Shown: positions 44,446 through 53,040 of the stretch, piece by piece
Layout: each line of letters opens with the position of its first letter
Position numbering within the stretch: position 1 is the stretch's first letter
NCBI RefSeq assembly: GCF_000758165.1
Contig: NZ_JNUP01000031.1
Span: 46,281-110,280 of the forward strand
Direction of reading: 5' to 3'
DNA from: Spirochaeta lutea
GTDB lineage: Bacteria > Spirochaetota > Spirochaetia > DSM-27196 > Salinispiraceae
DNA length: 64,000 nucleotides
The notes under the pieces: model-generated
Told to the model about the DNA's origin: nothing
What the model saw: only the letters and a program-made list of their open reading frames with translations
The model's database searches: none
Position numbers and translations under genes: made by a program

Positions 44446-44550
44446 TAGTGCGCAAAAGGTTGTAACATTACCCCCCGGCGACACCACCCAAGGGTGGACT
44501 TATAGGTTGCCCCGCTATATCTGATGTCGTTTACAATCTTTTGCGCACTA
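44446..44550 (+). repeat. 105-bp MITE-like inverted repeat, copy 5
   Basis: Closest to copy 1 (shared GGCGACACCACCCAAGGGT core). The right terminal repeat has one change (TTACAATCTTTT). Located after the LacI-type gene. Most of the 310-base gap to the next gene is this copy plus the promoter/palindrome described next. Confidence 0.87.
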
Positions 44551-44605
44551 CAAACCCCATAATCCACCTACTCATCACCGTCCAACCAGATTAATGAGGA
44601 TTAGG

Positions 44606-44641
44606 TTAGGGATTGATTAATCCCTAAGGCTCCGGTAGTAT
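44606..44641 (+). promoter_or_regulatory. Promoter overlapped by a palindrome
   Basis: TTGATT, 17 bases, TAGTAT. A perfect 9-bp inverted repeat, TTAGGGATT-GATT-AATCCCTAA (44606-44627), covers the -35 box and looks like an operator. No regulator is known to me for it. Confidence 0.5.
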
Positions 44642-44681
44642 GGCCCTAGTTTCGAAAGCACCCTAACCCAGGAGCCTGTAG

Positions 44682-44873
44682 ATGAAAAACACCGGTTCGT
44701 TTTCCGATCGAATTGGATCCCCCTCGACCACAAAAACAACGGTTCGCCCCCCCTCCCAGGAAAATCATCTTACATCAAAAACACTGAAGCCCCGGCATCA
44801 ACAAAAACCCCAGGAACTCCCCGAACCGGCTGAACAGGAAGAGCGTGTTCGGGTTTATCGATTTGGCTACTAA
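44682..44873 (+). CDS. Small hypothetical protein, 63 residues
   Basis: AGGAG lies seven bases before ATG and a promoter is 40 bases upstream. The product is basic, rich in P, T, S, K and Q, with no membrane span or known motif (ends EERVRVYRFGY). Disordered in appearance. It ends nine bases before a two-span membrane protein gene. Unrecognised; could be a partner or leader peptide of that gene. Confidence 0.5.
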   Translation: MKNTGSFSDRIGSPSTTKTTVRPPSQENHLTSKTLKPRHQQKPQELPEPAEQEERVRVYRFGY

Positions 44874-44882
44874 GTTACTCTG

Positions 44883-45500
44883 ATGATTCAGGCCCTGCAG
44901 GCCCTCTTTAAGGGATTTACAACATCCAGACAACCGAATCTCGATCCTAAAAAAATCTATCGCTTCGACAAGAGCCGCAAGGCGTTTCATATAGATGTGC
45001 GGATCGGGGTGTACCGGGATATCTACAATGATTTTGATTTCTCACCCTTACAGAACCGGGATCTGGATAAGGATCTTATTGAGTACCTTGCTGAGTGCTC
45101 CTATGAAATCCCCCTTAAAAACCAAGTAATTGTAAATTTTTACATGCCCCAAGGTATCCGGGACCGATCCCGGGAGCAAAACAGTGTTAAAGGATTTCAC
45201 CACTATTTTTTGTACACCCAAAGAAAACTGCATACAGAACGCCGTGAGCTCCTGAGAAACCTGACCCTTTACGGTTTCAGCGGGTTCCTTTTTCTGGTTT
45301 TCGCCTACCTAACGCAAGAACATCTTTCCACCTCGGGACTGCTAAGCATCCTTCCTGAGGGACTCTATATCGGGGGCTGGGTGCTCCTGTGGGAGATCTT
45401 CGAGGTTATTTTCTTTACCCTTCGGCAGATCAATAGAAAAATCCGGATCTACAAACGCCTTAGCGAATCGGAAATACTCTACCATTACACTGCAGAATAA
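44883..45500 (+). CDS. Hypothetical membrane protein, 205 residues
   Basis: A soluble N-terminal part (1-120) contains an unusual IDVRIGVYRDIYNDFDFSP stretch and a YEIPLKNQVIVNFYMP strand pair, with one possible alpha/beta domain. Two membrane segments follow (about 125-148 and 157-176), then a basic C-terminal tail (RQINRKIRIYKRLSE). No known family recognised. No clear ribosome-binding site; translation may be coupled to the small gene nine bases upstream. Function unknown. Confidence 0.65.
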   Translation: MIQALQALFKGFTTSRQPNLDPKKIYRFDKSRKAFHIDVRIGVYRDIYNDFDFSPLQNRDLDKDLIEYLAECSYEIPLKNQVIVNFYMPQGIRDRSREQNSVKGFHHYFLYTQRKLHTERRELLRNLTLYGFSGFLFLVFAYLTQEHLSTSGLLSILPEGLYIGGWVLLWEIFEVIFFTLRQINRKIRIYKRLSESEILYHYTAE

Positions 45501-45512
45501 TGATGCTATACT
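45485..45512 (+). promoter_or_regulatory. Promoter of the amino-acid binding protein gene
   Basis: TTACAC, 16 bases, TATACT with an upstream TGC (extended -10). The -35 overlaps the last codons of the preceding gene. Confidence 0.5.
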
Positions 45513-45581
45513 ACTTGTATGGGCAGATGAATCGGGGTAGCACACCCTCGTAACCATGCCCAATGCGGAAGGGGGCTGCCA

Positions 45582-46940
45582 ATGAGAAATCCCGGTCCAT
45601 GGACAACTCCAGTCAGGGTAACCCCAGCCAGATCCAGTAAAATCCCCCACTTGTACCCTGGATTGAATTCCGGCTACCCGTTTATACATGAAGATAACGC
45701 CCCCGGGATTATCGCAAACCACCGAGACAGAGGGTTTACGGAACCTGGCGCCCCCTTGAAACATGGTAGCCGTAAAACCGCAGCGCCCGGGGTTCTACTG
45801 CTTTTCGCAATTATCCTGCTAACAGGATGTGCATCAAAACCCATCCGCCTCGGGTTCATCGGCAGCCTCACCGGACCGATCAGTACTCATGGCATTGTAA
45901 GTCGCGAAGCCGTGGTCCTGGCAGTGGAGGAGCAAAACCTCGCCGGGGGCATAAACGGCAGGCAGATTGAGCTAATAATCAGGGATGATAAAAACGATCC
46001 GGACACCGCCAAAGCAGCATTACACGACCTGGTAGACCAGGGCGTAGTCGCAGTAATCGGTCCCCAGACCTCAGCCATGAGCGCAGCCCTCCTGCCCCTT
46101 TTGGATGAAATTTCCATCCCCGTGATCAGCCCCTCAACATCCTCGGACTACTTCGCCGGCCAGGACGATTATTTTTATACCCTGGTCAGCAGGGTATCCT
46201 TTGAAACCCGGCATTTGGCTTGGCACCTTTCACTAACAAATCCAACCCCTATCCGTGCGTCACTGATCCTGGATCGGTCCAACAATACCTACACTGAAAA
46301 CTGGGCCAGGACCCTGGGACAGAATATCCGGGACTTCGGAGGTACGATACTCACCGAGATGAGTTTTCACGCAGAGCAGGACCCCGCCTTCGGCCGACTA
46401 GCCGAGGAACTCCTAAGGCAAAACCCGGACACCGTCGCCATCGCAGCCGGAGCATTACAAGCGGCCCTCATTGCCCAGCAGCTACGGTTGTCAGGGTTCA
46501 CCGGCAGACTGGTAATTAACGGCTGGGCAAAAACCCCGGACTTCATCAACTTCGGCGGCGATGCCGTTCAGGGAGCTCTCTTTTCAGAGCGATTTAACTC
46601 CTCCGACTCGTCTCCGGCGTACCTAGACTTCCGTTCGGCTTTCATCCACCGCTTCGATCATGCCCCGGATTTCCAGAGCGTTCACAGCTATGAGGCAACT
46701 CAGTTGCTCTTTTTTGCCCTTTCTCAATTGCCCCAGGGAAACGAGTCGGGATCCGACCCGGAGGCTCTTAAAGCTGCTCTGGACGCGGTTCCGGAATTCC
46801 AGGGTTTGCAGGGACCCATCCGATTTCAAACCGGCGACGCCATGCGTTCCCTGTATCTTCAGGAGGTGCGGGGTCAACGGTATGTGCCCCTCGGTGAATC
46901 CTGGAATCCCCCGGACGTCATTACAACCCCAGCCCCCTAA
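45582..46940 (+). CDS. Branched-chain amino-acid-type ABC solute-binding lipoprotein
   Basis: 452 residues. The Leu/Ile/Val-binding family begins RLGFIGSLTGPISTHG and continues GINGRQIELIIRDDKNDPDTA, AVIGPQTSAMSAA and VISPSTSSDYFAGQDD. The lipobox is in IILLTGC (about residue 83). The AAGGGGG-preceded ATG gives ~65 residues before the hydrophobic segment, which is long; a TTG at 45756 would give a compact signal but has a weaker site. Both remain possible. No permease or ATPase genes are adjacent, so it may work with a distant transporter or as a sensor. Confidence 0.88.
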   Translation: MRNPGPWTTPVRVTPARSSKIPHLYPGLNSGYPFIHEDNAPGIIANHRDRGFTEPGAPLKHGSRKTAAPGVLLLFAIILLTGCASKPIRLGFIGSLTGPISTHGIVSREAVVLAVEEQNLAGGINGRQIELIIRDDKNDPDTAKAALHDLVDQGVVAVIGPQTSAMSAALLPLLDEISIPVISPSTSSDYFAGQDDYFYTLVSRVSFETRHLAWHLSLTNPTPIRASLILDRSNNTYTENWARTLGQNIRDFGGTILTEMSFHAEQDPAFGRLAEELLRQNPDTVAIAAGALQAALIAQQLRLSGFTGRLVINGWAKTPDFINFGGDAVQGALFSERFNSSDSSPAYLDFRSAFIHRFDHAPDFQSVHSYEATQLLFFALSQLPQGNESGSDPEALKAALDAVPEFQGLQGPIRFQTGDAMRSLYLQEVRGQRYVPLGESWNPPDVITTPAP

Positions 46941-46945
46941 CTAAC

Positions 46946-47017
46946 GTCCTGTCTCTTTCTCGGGTCCTGTCTCTATCTCCGGTCCTGCCTCTATCTCCGG
47001 TCCTGCCTCTTTCTCGG
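46946..47017. repeat. Four 18-bp tandem repeats
   Basis: Unit GTCCTGYCTCTWTCTCSG, four contiguous copies, with a fifth partial. On the minus strand it would read RDR(T/G)-type residues, but there is no start with a binding site. The 250-base gap contains nothing else. Confidence 0.8.
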
Positions 47018-47186
47018 GTCCTGTCGCCAACCTTGATCAGAGCACTCCATGACCATACAGCCCGATTGCTCACTACAGCCCGACCGCTCCATGGCCGGAC
47101 TTCCCAACTGCCAGGCCAGCCCGGCCGCTTACTTTGGCCCCACATCCCGACTGTCTTACGGCCCATCGCCCCACCGTCCAATATCG

Positions 47187-50100
47187 TTATTCACTGAAGA
47201 GGTGTACAACCTCATCCTGATCCAACATGGACAAAAACCCCCCGCCGTCAGCCACAATCTCATCAGCCAGGGCAGATTTTCGCTCCTGGAGCTGCAAAAT
47301 TTTCTCCTCAATGGTTCCCCGGACGATCATCTTGTAGGCGATAACCTTACGCTGCTGACCCATCCGGTGAGCCCTGTCGATGGCCTGGTTTTCTGCCGCG
47401 GGATTCCACCACGGATCAAAAAGGATAACGTAATCAGCTGCTGTGAGGTTGATCCCAACGCCCCCGGCCTTCAGACTGAGCAGGAACACCCGGATATTGG
47501 GCTGTTCCTGAAACCGCTGGATCTCCCCTTCCCGGTCCTGGGTGCTGCCCGTCAGAAGAGAATACCCCCACTTCCGCTCCCGGCAATGGTCTGCAATGGC
47601 CTCCAAACTTCCGATAAATTGGCTAAAGATGAGCACCTTGTGGTTCTCCGTTAAAATCTCTTCCAGGAGCATCAGAAGCCCCTCCATTTTCGCACTCGAA
47701 AGATCTGCCAGCTGTTCGGACATCATGGGGGGGTGGATTGCCAATTGACGAAGTTTCAAAAGGAACTGGAAAATCTCGATGGATGAATGGTTCCCCTGGA
47801 CAGGTTTTTCGGGCTTGGCAGACGAGCTCAGGTTTTCTGAATGAACCTTCTCGCCCCCCTGAGCCTCGTCGTTCACCTGAGTCTCGTCGCCCCCCTGAGA
47901 TCCCCCGCCCTCAGGGAGATCAGCCGACTGGCCGTCAAATATCCCGAGAATCCGGTCCCGGAAGGTATTCCTATACTCCCGGTACACAGCAGCCTGGGCC
48001 TCATCCATCTCGCAGTACTGGACAATTACCTCTTTAGCCGGCAGATCATCTAAAACCTGGGTTTTGGTACGCCGAAGAATGAAGGGTTGAACCAACTCCT
48101 TAAGCTCCTCCAGAACCTCAGCATTACCATGCTTTTCAATTGGTACGAAATACCGCTCGTAAAAATGCTTGGCGGTACCGAGAAGCCCCGGATTTAAGAA
48201 ATTCATCTGACTCCAGAGCTCCATGAGGGTGTTTTCAATAGGTGTACCGGTCAAACTCAGACGATGGCGGCTTTTTAGACTGCGAACCGCCTTAAAAACC
48301 TGGCTGTAATGGTTCTTAATATAATGAGCCTCATCCAGAATCACGTAGTCAAAATCGAAATCTAAAAAAAGTTCGATATCAATGCGGAGGGTATGGTAAC
48401 TAACCAGGATGATATCAGCCTGGGCCATCTCGTCTACCGAATTTGCCCGCCCCATCCCGGAGTGACGGTAAACCCCGAGCCCCGGGGCGAACCGGTGAGC
48501 TTCCTGCTCCCAATTCGCCAGGGTTACAACGGGGGTAATGAGCAGAACCGCCCCTAAATCCCCGGATTCCCGAAGATACTGCAAGAGTGCCAGGGTCTGT
48601 AAGGTTTTACCCAGTCCCATATCATCTGCCAAGCAACCGTTAAGGTTGTTGCGGTGTAAATAGACCAGCCAGGAAAGGCCGGTCCTCTGGTAATAGCGCA
48701 GCTCAGCCTGAAGACGAAGGGGATGATCCACCTGGGGGATGGTATCAGGATCCTGAAGATGACCTAGAACCTCCTGGCGGTCTTCTAGATCCAGCCCCTC
48801 CAGGGATTCACCCTCATGAATAATCCGGTCGTAAATGGCGTCAATCAACACAAGGTTCGCAGCGCTTGTTTTTAACAACCCGTCCTCGGTCATACCCTGA
48901 CGGCGCAGATACTCCAGCTGGCGGACATCCCGCTCCCGGAGAATGACATATTCTCTGCCCCGCCGTGCCAATCCGTACCGAGCAAACCCCTCATCAAGGG
49001 CCACGGGAAACCCGCCGGCCGCCTCATCTGATTCGGATAAACCACCAGGGCCATCCCCTTGGATTTCTAGGGCCCCGGACAAATCACTGCTCCCATCGGC
49101 AGAATTACTCCGGAAGCCGCCAGCAGAATCGGCATCGAGCCCCGAGGGTTCTACATCGGCCTGAGCCTGAATCCCGAACCAGTCCATCTCGCGCCGGATA
49201 CTGAACCGGAGATCCCGGCCAAGTTTAACCCTTCGGTTTTCAATCCTTACCTCAACCCCCCGGCCGATCAGATCCCGGGCATAGCCCAGTAAGAAGGCAT
49301 TAATGGGTGTTTGAATCCGTATATCCGGATCCAGGGTCTTTTTAACCAAGGATGAGTAGAAGCCCCGCTCGTAGACCAGATCGCTGTCAACCCAGGCCAC
49401 CAGTTGGTGAACCAAGGCGGTCTCTGCCTCAAAGTTGCGCCGCAGAACACAGGGCTGTCCCTGGGAATCACGGGACTCGGCTTCCATGGCCTGATCCTGA
49501 TACCCAACCTCCCAACCCGGATAGGCAAAGCGGATGAACAACTCGGTTCCTTCCCCGTCGCCCTGAACCAACACCACCAACGCCGGTCTCGGGGAAACTA
49601 CATCACGATCTTCAGCACTGAACTGAATATCAATCCGCTGGGAGAGCCCCTCAGCCCTGCATCGTGCCACCATTTCTTCAATCATATCCGCAGAGAACCA
49701 GGTCTCTTGGGTGAATCTCAGCTCCTGGAGGAGACGGATCTCACGGTACCAGCCGTCGGCAAAACAGAGCCAATTCCGGTCCTGTTGGTACCAATAGATC
49801 AATCCCCGGCGGGTCACAAATTCAAGAGCAGCCATTCCGCCCAGTGCCCGGGCCCCCTCATCGAATCTCCAGGTAAACACCGGCCGGTAGGGTGCCTCCC
49901 CCTGGGGACTCACCTCTTCCCGCAGAAACCTCACCTGCAGCGCCTGTACATGGACAATCCGCAGGGGAATGTCCTCATCACCAAAATAGATCGGCAGCCG
50001 GATCGAGGGATCATCCAGAATCTCGTCCAAGGACTCCAGCACCTCCTCCAGAGGCTGAGCCGAACGGCCGTCCCGGGTGAGGTAGAACAGCAGTTCTTCT

Positions 50101-50891
50101 TGGGCATCCGGCAGGGCTTCGGCTATCTCCCCCGCAGAGTACGGCTCATACTGCCAAACCCCGCCATGCTGGGACCGGTACACGGCCTCCAACCAATATT
50201 CTCCGCGCCGGTGAACCACCCGGAACATGAGCTGTTTTGGCCCGGATCGTTCCGGTGCTTCCCCTGCCCCACCCGGCGACAGCACGGGCTTCTCCCTGCC
50301 TCTATCAGCCCCATGCTCCGGCTCACTCTCCTTCTCTGGTGTTTCCGCCGGGGTTTCATCCTCCGTTTTTTTTAGGTCTGGGGTGATTCCAATGTCCCAC
50401 CCTCCCCGAGCTCCGGGCCTAACCGGTTCTTCTCCGGGCTTCTGTTTGAATCCCCCTGCTCCTGGGCCCCTCCCAGCTCCGGTTCCCGCTGGTGCAGCCT
50501 CTCCGAAGAGATCGAACTGCAGTCCCTCAGAACCCCCGGGGTCCGGTATTTCCCCCTGGTCTTCCCTCCTATCCAGGAGATCCTGGAGATGGCTCTCAGA
50601 CCATGGTACCACTCCTAATTTCTCGTAGAATGCGTATACCATCAATGCCCCGGAATGAACACATGGCTTTGATGCACCACACTCGCAGTCCCAAGAAAAC
50701 TCCTCCTGCCCGAACCTCAAACACACCCCATAGGGCATAGGATGCGCCGGATCAAAAACCAGGGCAGACACCTCCCTGGCCTGTACAATTACGTTATGGA
50801 CCCGGCGATCCCGGATAAAGCGGAGAGCCCGGCTCAGACCTCCACGCCGCACAAAATCCGCAGCCTGATGGATTCGATAGGATGTCACCAT
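47187..50891 (-). CDS. SNF2-family helicase-like ATPase with SWIM zinc finger
   Basis: 1234 residues. The N-terminal SWIM finger FSWDCECGASKPCVHSG (about 60-80) binds nucleic acid or protein. A long middle with a Pro/Glu/Gly-rich insert (about 105-225) follows. The two RecA-like lobes show motif I DDMGLGKTLQTL, motif II ILDEAHYIKN, SLTGTPIEN, and C-lobe LLSLKAGGVGINLTAADYVI and DPWWNPAAENQAIDRAHRMGQ. Bacterial members remodel DNA-protein or RNA polymerase complexes. ATG follows AAGGA; it overlaps the RluA-family stop by seven bases. Confidence 0.92.
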   Translation of the reverse strand: MVTSYRIHQAADFVRRGGLSRALRFIRDRRVHNVIVQAREVSALVFDPAHPMPYGVCLRFGQEEFSWDCECGASKPCVHSGALMVYAFYEKLGVVPWSESHLQDLLDRREDQGEIPDPGGSEGLQFDLFGEAAPAGTGAGRGPGAGGFKQKPGEEPVRPGARGGWDIGITPDLKKTEDETPAETPEKESEPEHGADRGREKPVLSPGGAGEAPERSGPKQLMFRVVHRRGEYWLEAVYRSQHGGVWQYEPYSAGEIAEALPDAQEELLFYLTRDGRSAQPLEEVLESLDEILDDPSIRLPIYFGDEDIPLRIVHVQALQVRFLREEVSPQGEAPYRPVFTWRFDEGARALGGMAALEFVTRRGLIYWYQQDRNWLCFADGWYREIRLLQELRFTQETWFSADMIEEMVARCRAEGLSQRIDIQFSAEDRDVVSPRPALVVLVQGDGEGTELFIRFAYPGWEVGYQDQAMEAESRDSQGQPCVLRRNFEAETALVHQLVAWVDSDLVYERGFYSSLVKKTLDPDIRIQTPINAFLLGYARDLIGRGVEVRIENRRVKLGRDLRFSIRREMDWFGIQAQADVEPSGLDADSAGGFRSNSADGSSDLSGALEIQGDGPGGLSESDEAAGGFPVALDEGFARYGLARRGREYVILRERDVRQLEYLRRQGMTEDGLLKTSAANLVLIDAIYDRIIHEGESLEGLDLEDRQEVLGHLQDPDTIPQVDHPLRLQAELRYYQRTGLSWLVYLHRNNLNGCLADDMGLGKTLQTLALLQYLRESGDLGAVLLITPVVTLANWEQEAHRFAPGLGVYRHSGMGRANSVDEMAQADIILVSYHTLRIDIELFLDFDFDYVILDEAHYIKNHYSQVFKAVRSLKSRHRLSLTGTPIENTLMELWSQMNFLNPGLLGTAKHFYERYFVPIEKHGNAEVLEELKELVQPFILRRTKTQVLDDLPAKEVIVQYCEMDEAQAAVYREYRNTFRDRILGIFDGQSADLPEGGGSQGGDETQVNDEAQGGEKVHSENLSSSAKPEKPVQGNHSSIEIFQFLLKLRQLAIHPPMMSEQLADLSSAKMEGLLMLLEEILTENHKVLIFSQFIGSLEAIADHCRERKWGYSLLTGSTQDREGEIQRFQEQPNIRVFLLSLKAGGVGINLTAADYVILFDPWWNPAAENQAIDRAHRMGQQRKVIAYKMIVRGTIEEKILQLQERKSALADEIVADGGGFLSMLDQDEVVHLFSE

Positions 50892-51937
50892 GATATTCCT
50901 TGGTTCCTCATAAGCTCCTGCATATGTTCCGGCACCGGGGCAATAAACTCCCGGGATTGCCCCAGCTGATCCCGGAACCCCATGCGCCAGCTGTGTAATG
51001 CCTGGTAGTCCGTCCGCATCTCCTGGATATCCCGGGGAGTCAGGGTTCTCTGGATCCACCGGGTATACCAATGAGGATCCCTGCCGTAGAGCTTATCCCC
51101 CACGACAGGCAGTCCCAGGGAAGAAAGGGTGCTGCGGATCTGATGGGTCTTTCCCGTAACGAGCCGAGCCCGCAGAAGGCTGATTTCACGTCCGCATTCT
51201 AGGGGTTCAATGAGGGTGCTGCAGGGCTCTCCTTCGGGCGAACCACCGGACTCCGGGATAAAGAGACGCTTTTTAGCGATAGGCGAGGACTCGTCCCGAT
51301 AGAGCCGCCCGGTACATTCTATAATTCCACGGTGACTCCCCAAGGCCGCCGTGAGCGCTTGGCGCCCCCCCTCAACCAACACCAGATAGTCTTTTTCAAG
51401 ACCGCCCCCTCTGAACAACCCGTTCCAGAACCGGGTGGCCTCCTGGGTCAAGGAAACAACCATGCATCCCGAGGTTTCCCGGTCCAGTCGGTGCATGAGG
51501 GTCAGGGTGGGGTACTGCTTTTTCAGCTGGTACCATAGGGTATTACTGTAAAAACGCCCACCAGGATGTACAGGCCAGGAAGCTGGTTTATTTACCACCA
51601 GGTACCCGTCCTCCTGGGATAGAATCCGAATCTGGCCATGGACCTCCGGCTCGGTCTCCCGCCGGACCTCGGTAATAATTACCATACCCGGAAGCACCGG
51701 TTCCATAGAAGTGCAGCTGCGGCTCATCTTCAGGGCTTCTGCTTTATCAGCCCGTTTTGCCGTTTCCACATCCCGGGGTTCCATTACCCGTACCCGGCCA
51801 TCCTCAATCGCCCGGCTCCAATACTCCCGATCCCGGGAGGGAAAACGCTGAACCATCCATTCAAGCAGGGGTATGCCTGCCTGCTGATCGACCCGGATAG
51901 AAAGGTATTTTGGCGGCACTGACGGGGAGGTTTTCAT
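50885..51937 (-). CDS. RluA-family pseudouridine synthase
   Basis: 350 residues. An S4-like N-terminal domain (about 10-85) precedes the catalytic domain with the signature LMHRLDRETSGCMV (catalytic Asp), YLVVNKPASWPVHPGG and LVTGKTHQIRSTLSSLG. Isomerises a uridine in rRNA or tRNA; the exact site cannot be assigned. It is followed by the SNF2 gene in the same frame context (seven-base overlap), so the two are co-transcribed. A TATTAT hexamer eight bases before ATG gives a very short leader. Confidence 0.9.
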   Translation of the reverse strand: MKTSPSVPPKYLSIRVDQQAGIPLLEWMVQRFPSRDREYWSRAIEDGRVRVMEPRDVETAKRADKAEALKMSRSCTSMEPVLPGMVIITEVRRETEPEVHGQIRILSQEDGYLVVNKPASWPVHPGGRFYSNTLWYQLKKQYPTLTLMHRLDRETSGCMVVSLTQEATRFWNGLFRGGGLEKDYLVLVEGGRQALTAALGSHRGIIECTGRLYRDESSPIAKKRLFIPESGGSPEGEPCSTLIEPLECGREISLLRARLVTGKTHQIRSTLSSLGLPVVGDKLYGRDPHWYTRWIQRTLTPRDIQEMRTDYQALHSWRMGFRDQLGQSREFIAPVPEHMQELMRNQGISW

Positions 51938-51965
51938 GGGGATTCATAATACCGCAAAAGAACCC

Positions 51966-51981
51966 TTTGTATCCATACAAA
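51966..51981. promoter_or_regulatory. Inverted repeat TTTGTAT-CC-ATACAAA upstream of rluA and cheY
   Basis: Perfect 7-bp arms. Further TTTGTAT copies lie at 52005-52011 and 52181-52187. It overlaps the -35 region of rluA and lies ~230 bases upstream of the sigma-54 promoter, so it could serve either gene. The 300-base gap otherwise holds only the sigma-54 box. Confidence 0.45.
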
Positions 51982-52202
51982 TCTGCATCCTTATGTGCTA
52001 CATTTTTGTATCTACTTTCGCCTTTTTATACGTTAACGTAGCAATCGAATCACCCTACCAAAACCATGGACCAATACCGGCTGCCTAAGCCCACCCTTCC
52101 GTCCAGCAGCCGCGACCCTAACTCGCTCCAATGCAGAGAGATAGAGATCTGCAACCTACAATGAAAAAAACTTCCCCAGATTTGTATTAAATGTGGTGAT
52201 CC

Positions 52203-52218
52203 TGGCACGGCATTTGCT
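52203..52218 (+). promoter_or_regulatory. Sigma-54 promoter of the cheY-cheX-amt operon
   Basis: TGGCAC-GGCAT-TTGCT, matching the -24/-12 consensus (TGGCAC N5 TTGCW) with no mismatch. The expected start point is about 12 bases downstream, just before GGAGGAAAT and ATG. Needs an activator of the NtrC type, none of which is in the window. Confidence 0.85.
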
Positions 52219-52238
52219 TTTATGTCCCCGGAGGAAAT

Positions 52239-52598
52239 ATGGACGTTCTCATTGTTGACGATTCATCAATCATTCGACGCACCATTGAAATGGTAGTCCA
52301 TAGCCTGGGGATGCGGGTTGTCGGGCAAGCGGGCGACGGACTTACGGCTCTGGCCCTATTGGACAGCTTTCAACCCCAGTTAATCACCCTGGATATCACC
52401 ATGCCCAGAATGGACGGTCTTGAATGCCTTCGGGAAATCATGGAAGCCAACCCGGCACACCGCGTCCTGGTCATCTCCGCCCTGCGGGATCCCAGCACGG
52501 GGTTACAGGCCCTGAAGACCGGAGCAAAGGGGTTTCTTCCAAAACCCTTCACCAAGGAATCTCTGGCCACGGAGCTGAAGAGGATAGCCTATGAATGA
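52239..52598 (+). CDS. cheY: CheY-like single-domain response regulator
   Basis: 119 residues, receiver domain only. Acidic pocket D7/D8, phospho-acceptor D52 in LITLDITMP, conserved S80 at the switch position and K102 in LPKPF. No output domain. GGAGG is close upstream. The stop overlaps the start of the cheX-like gene by eight bases. First gene of the sigma-54-controlled operon, so it probably receives phosphate from the Amt-linked kinase. It may act on the flagellar motor or on another target. Confidence 0.92.
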   Translation: MDVLIVDDSSIIRRTIEMVVHSLGMRVVGQAGDGLTALALLDSFQPQLITLDITMPRMDGLECLREIMEANPAHRVLVISALRDPSTGLQALKTGAKGFLPKPFTKESLATELKRIAYE

Positions 52599-53037
52599 AC
52601 AGGAATTACAAGGGTTTATTTCAGTAATAACCCGGTATTTTGAGCAGACGACCCGCCAGAGTGCGGAGATGCAGGTGCCCTTCGTACTGACCGGCAAGCC
52701 TATCATCCTCGATGTAACCGGCGCCATCGGTATCAGCGGCGCCCGCCGTGGGGCCATCTATTTTACCGCCCCGGCGGCTATGATATCCGCCCTATCCCAG
52801 CATCTCCTCGGGAGTCCTGTGGAGCTCAGGGACGACCTCATTGATCTGACCGGAGAGATCTGCAACACCATTGCCGGCAATATGCGGGAACAGTTCGGCA
52901 GCTCTTTCATGATCTCAGTACCCATCATTATTCATGGATCGGGGGAACAGATCCGTCTGCACCTCCGGGAGCCGGTCTTTATCATCCCCCTGGCGTGGCA
53001 GGGTCTTACTGCGTACCTTGCGATTGGATTGGAGTAA
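52591..53037 (+). CDS. cheX: CheX-like CheY-P phosphatase
   Basis: 148 residues, normal for CheX. The family fingerprint is the helix DLIDLTGEICNTIAGNMRE, in which Glu and Asn (ExxN) attack the phosphoryl group of CheY-P. N-terminal MNEQELQGFISVITRYFEQT and a beta-rich remainder also fit. It overlaps cheY by eight bases and precedes the Amt-kinase gene by three bases, giving a local kinase, response regulator and phosphatase set. CheX is characteristic of spirochetes and some other groups. Confidence 0.9.
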   Translation: MNEQELQGFISVITRYFEQTTRQSAEMQVPFVLTGKPIILDVTGAIGISGARRGAIYFTAPAAMISALSQHLLGSPVELRDDLIDLTGEICNTIAGNMREQFGSSFMISVPIIIHGSGEQIRLHLREPVFIIPLAWQGLTAYLAIGLE

Positions 53038-53040
53038 CGT

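Noticed and set aside
1372..44550. The 105-bp repeats as tRNA-like or riboswitch elements
   Set aside because: They lack conserved loops of any known riboswitch, occur in both orientations relative to genes, and their strongest feature is the terminal inverted repeat.
46946..47017. Possible CRISPR array
   Set aside because: The units are contiguous, with no spacers between them and no cas genes nearby.
46921..47181. Minus-strand frame encoding RTGDRD-type repeats
   Set aside because: It arises from the 18-bp tandem repeats and lacks a ribosome-binding site.
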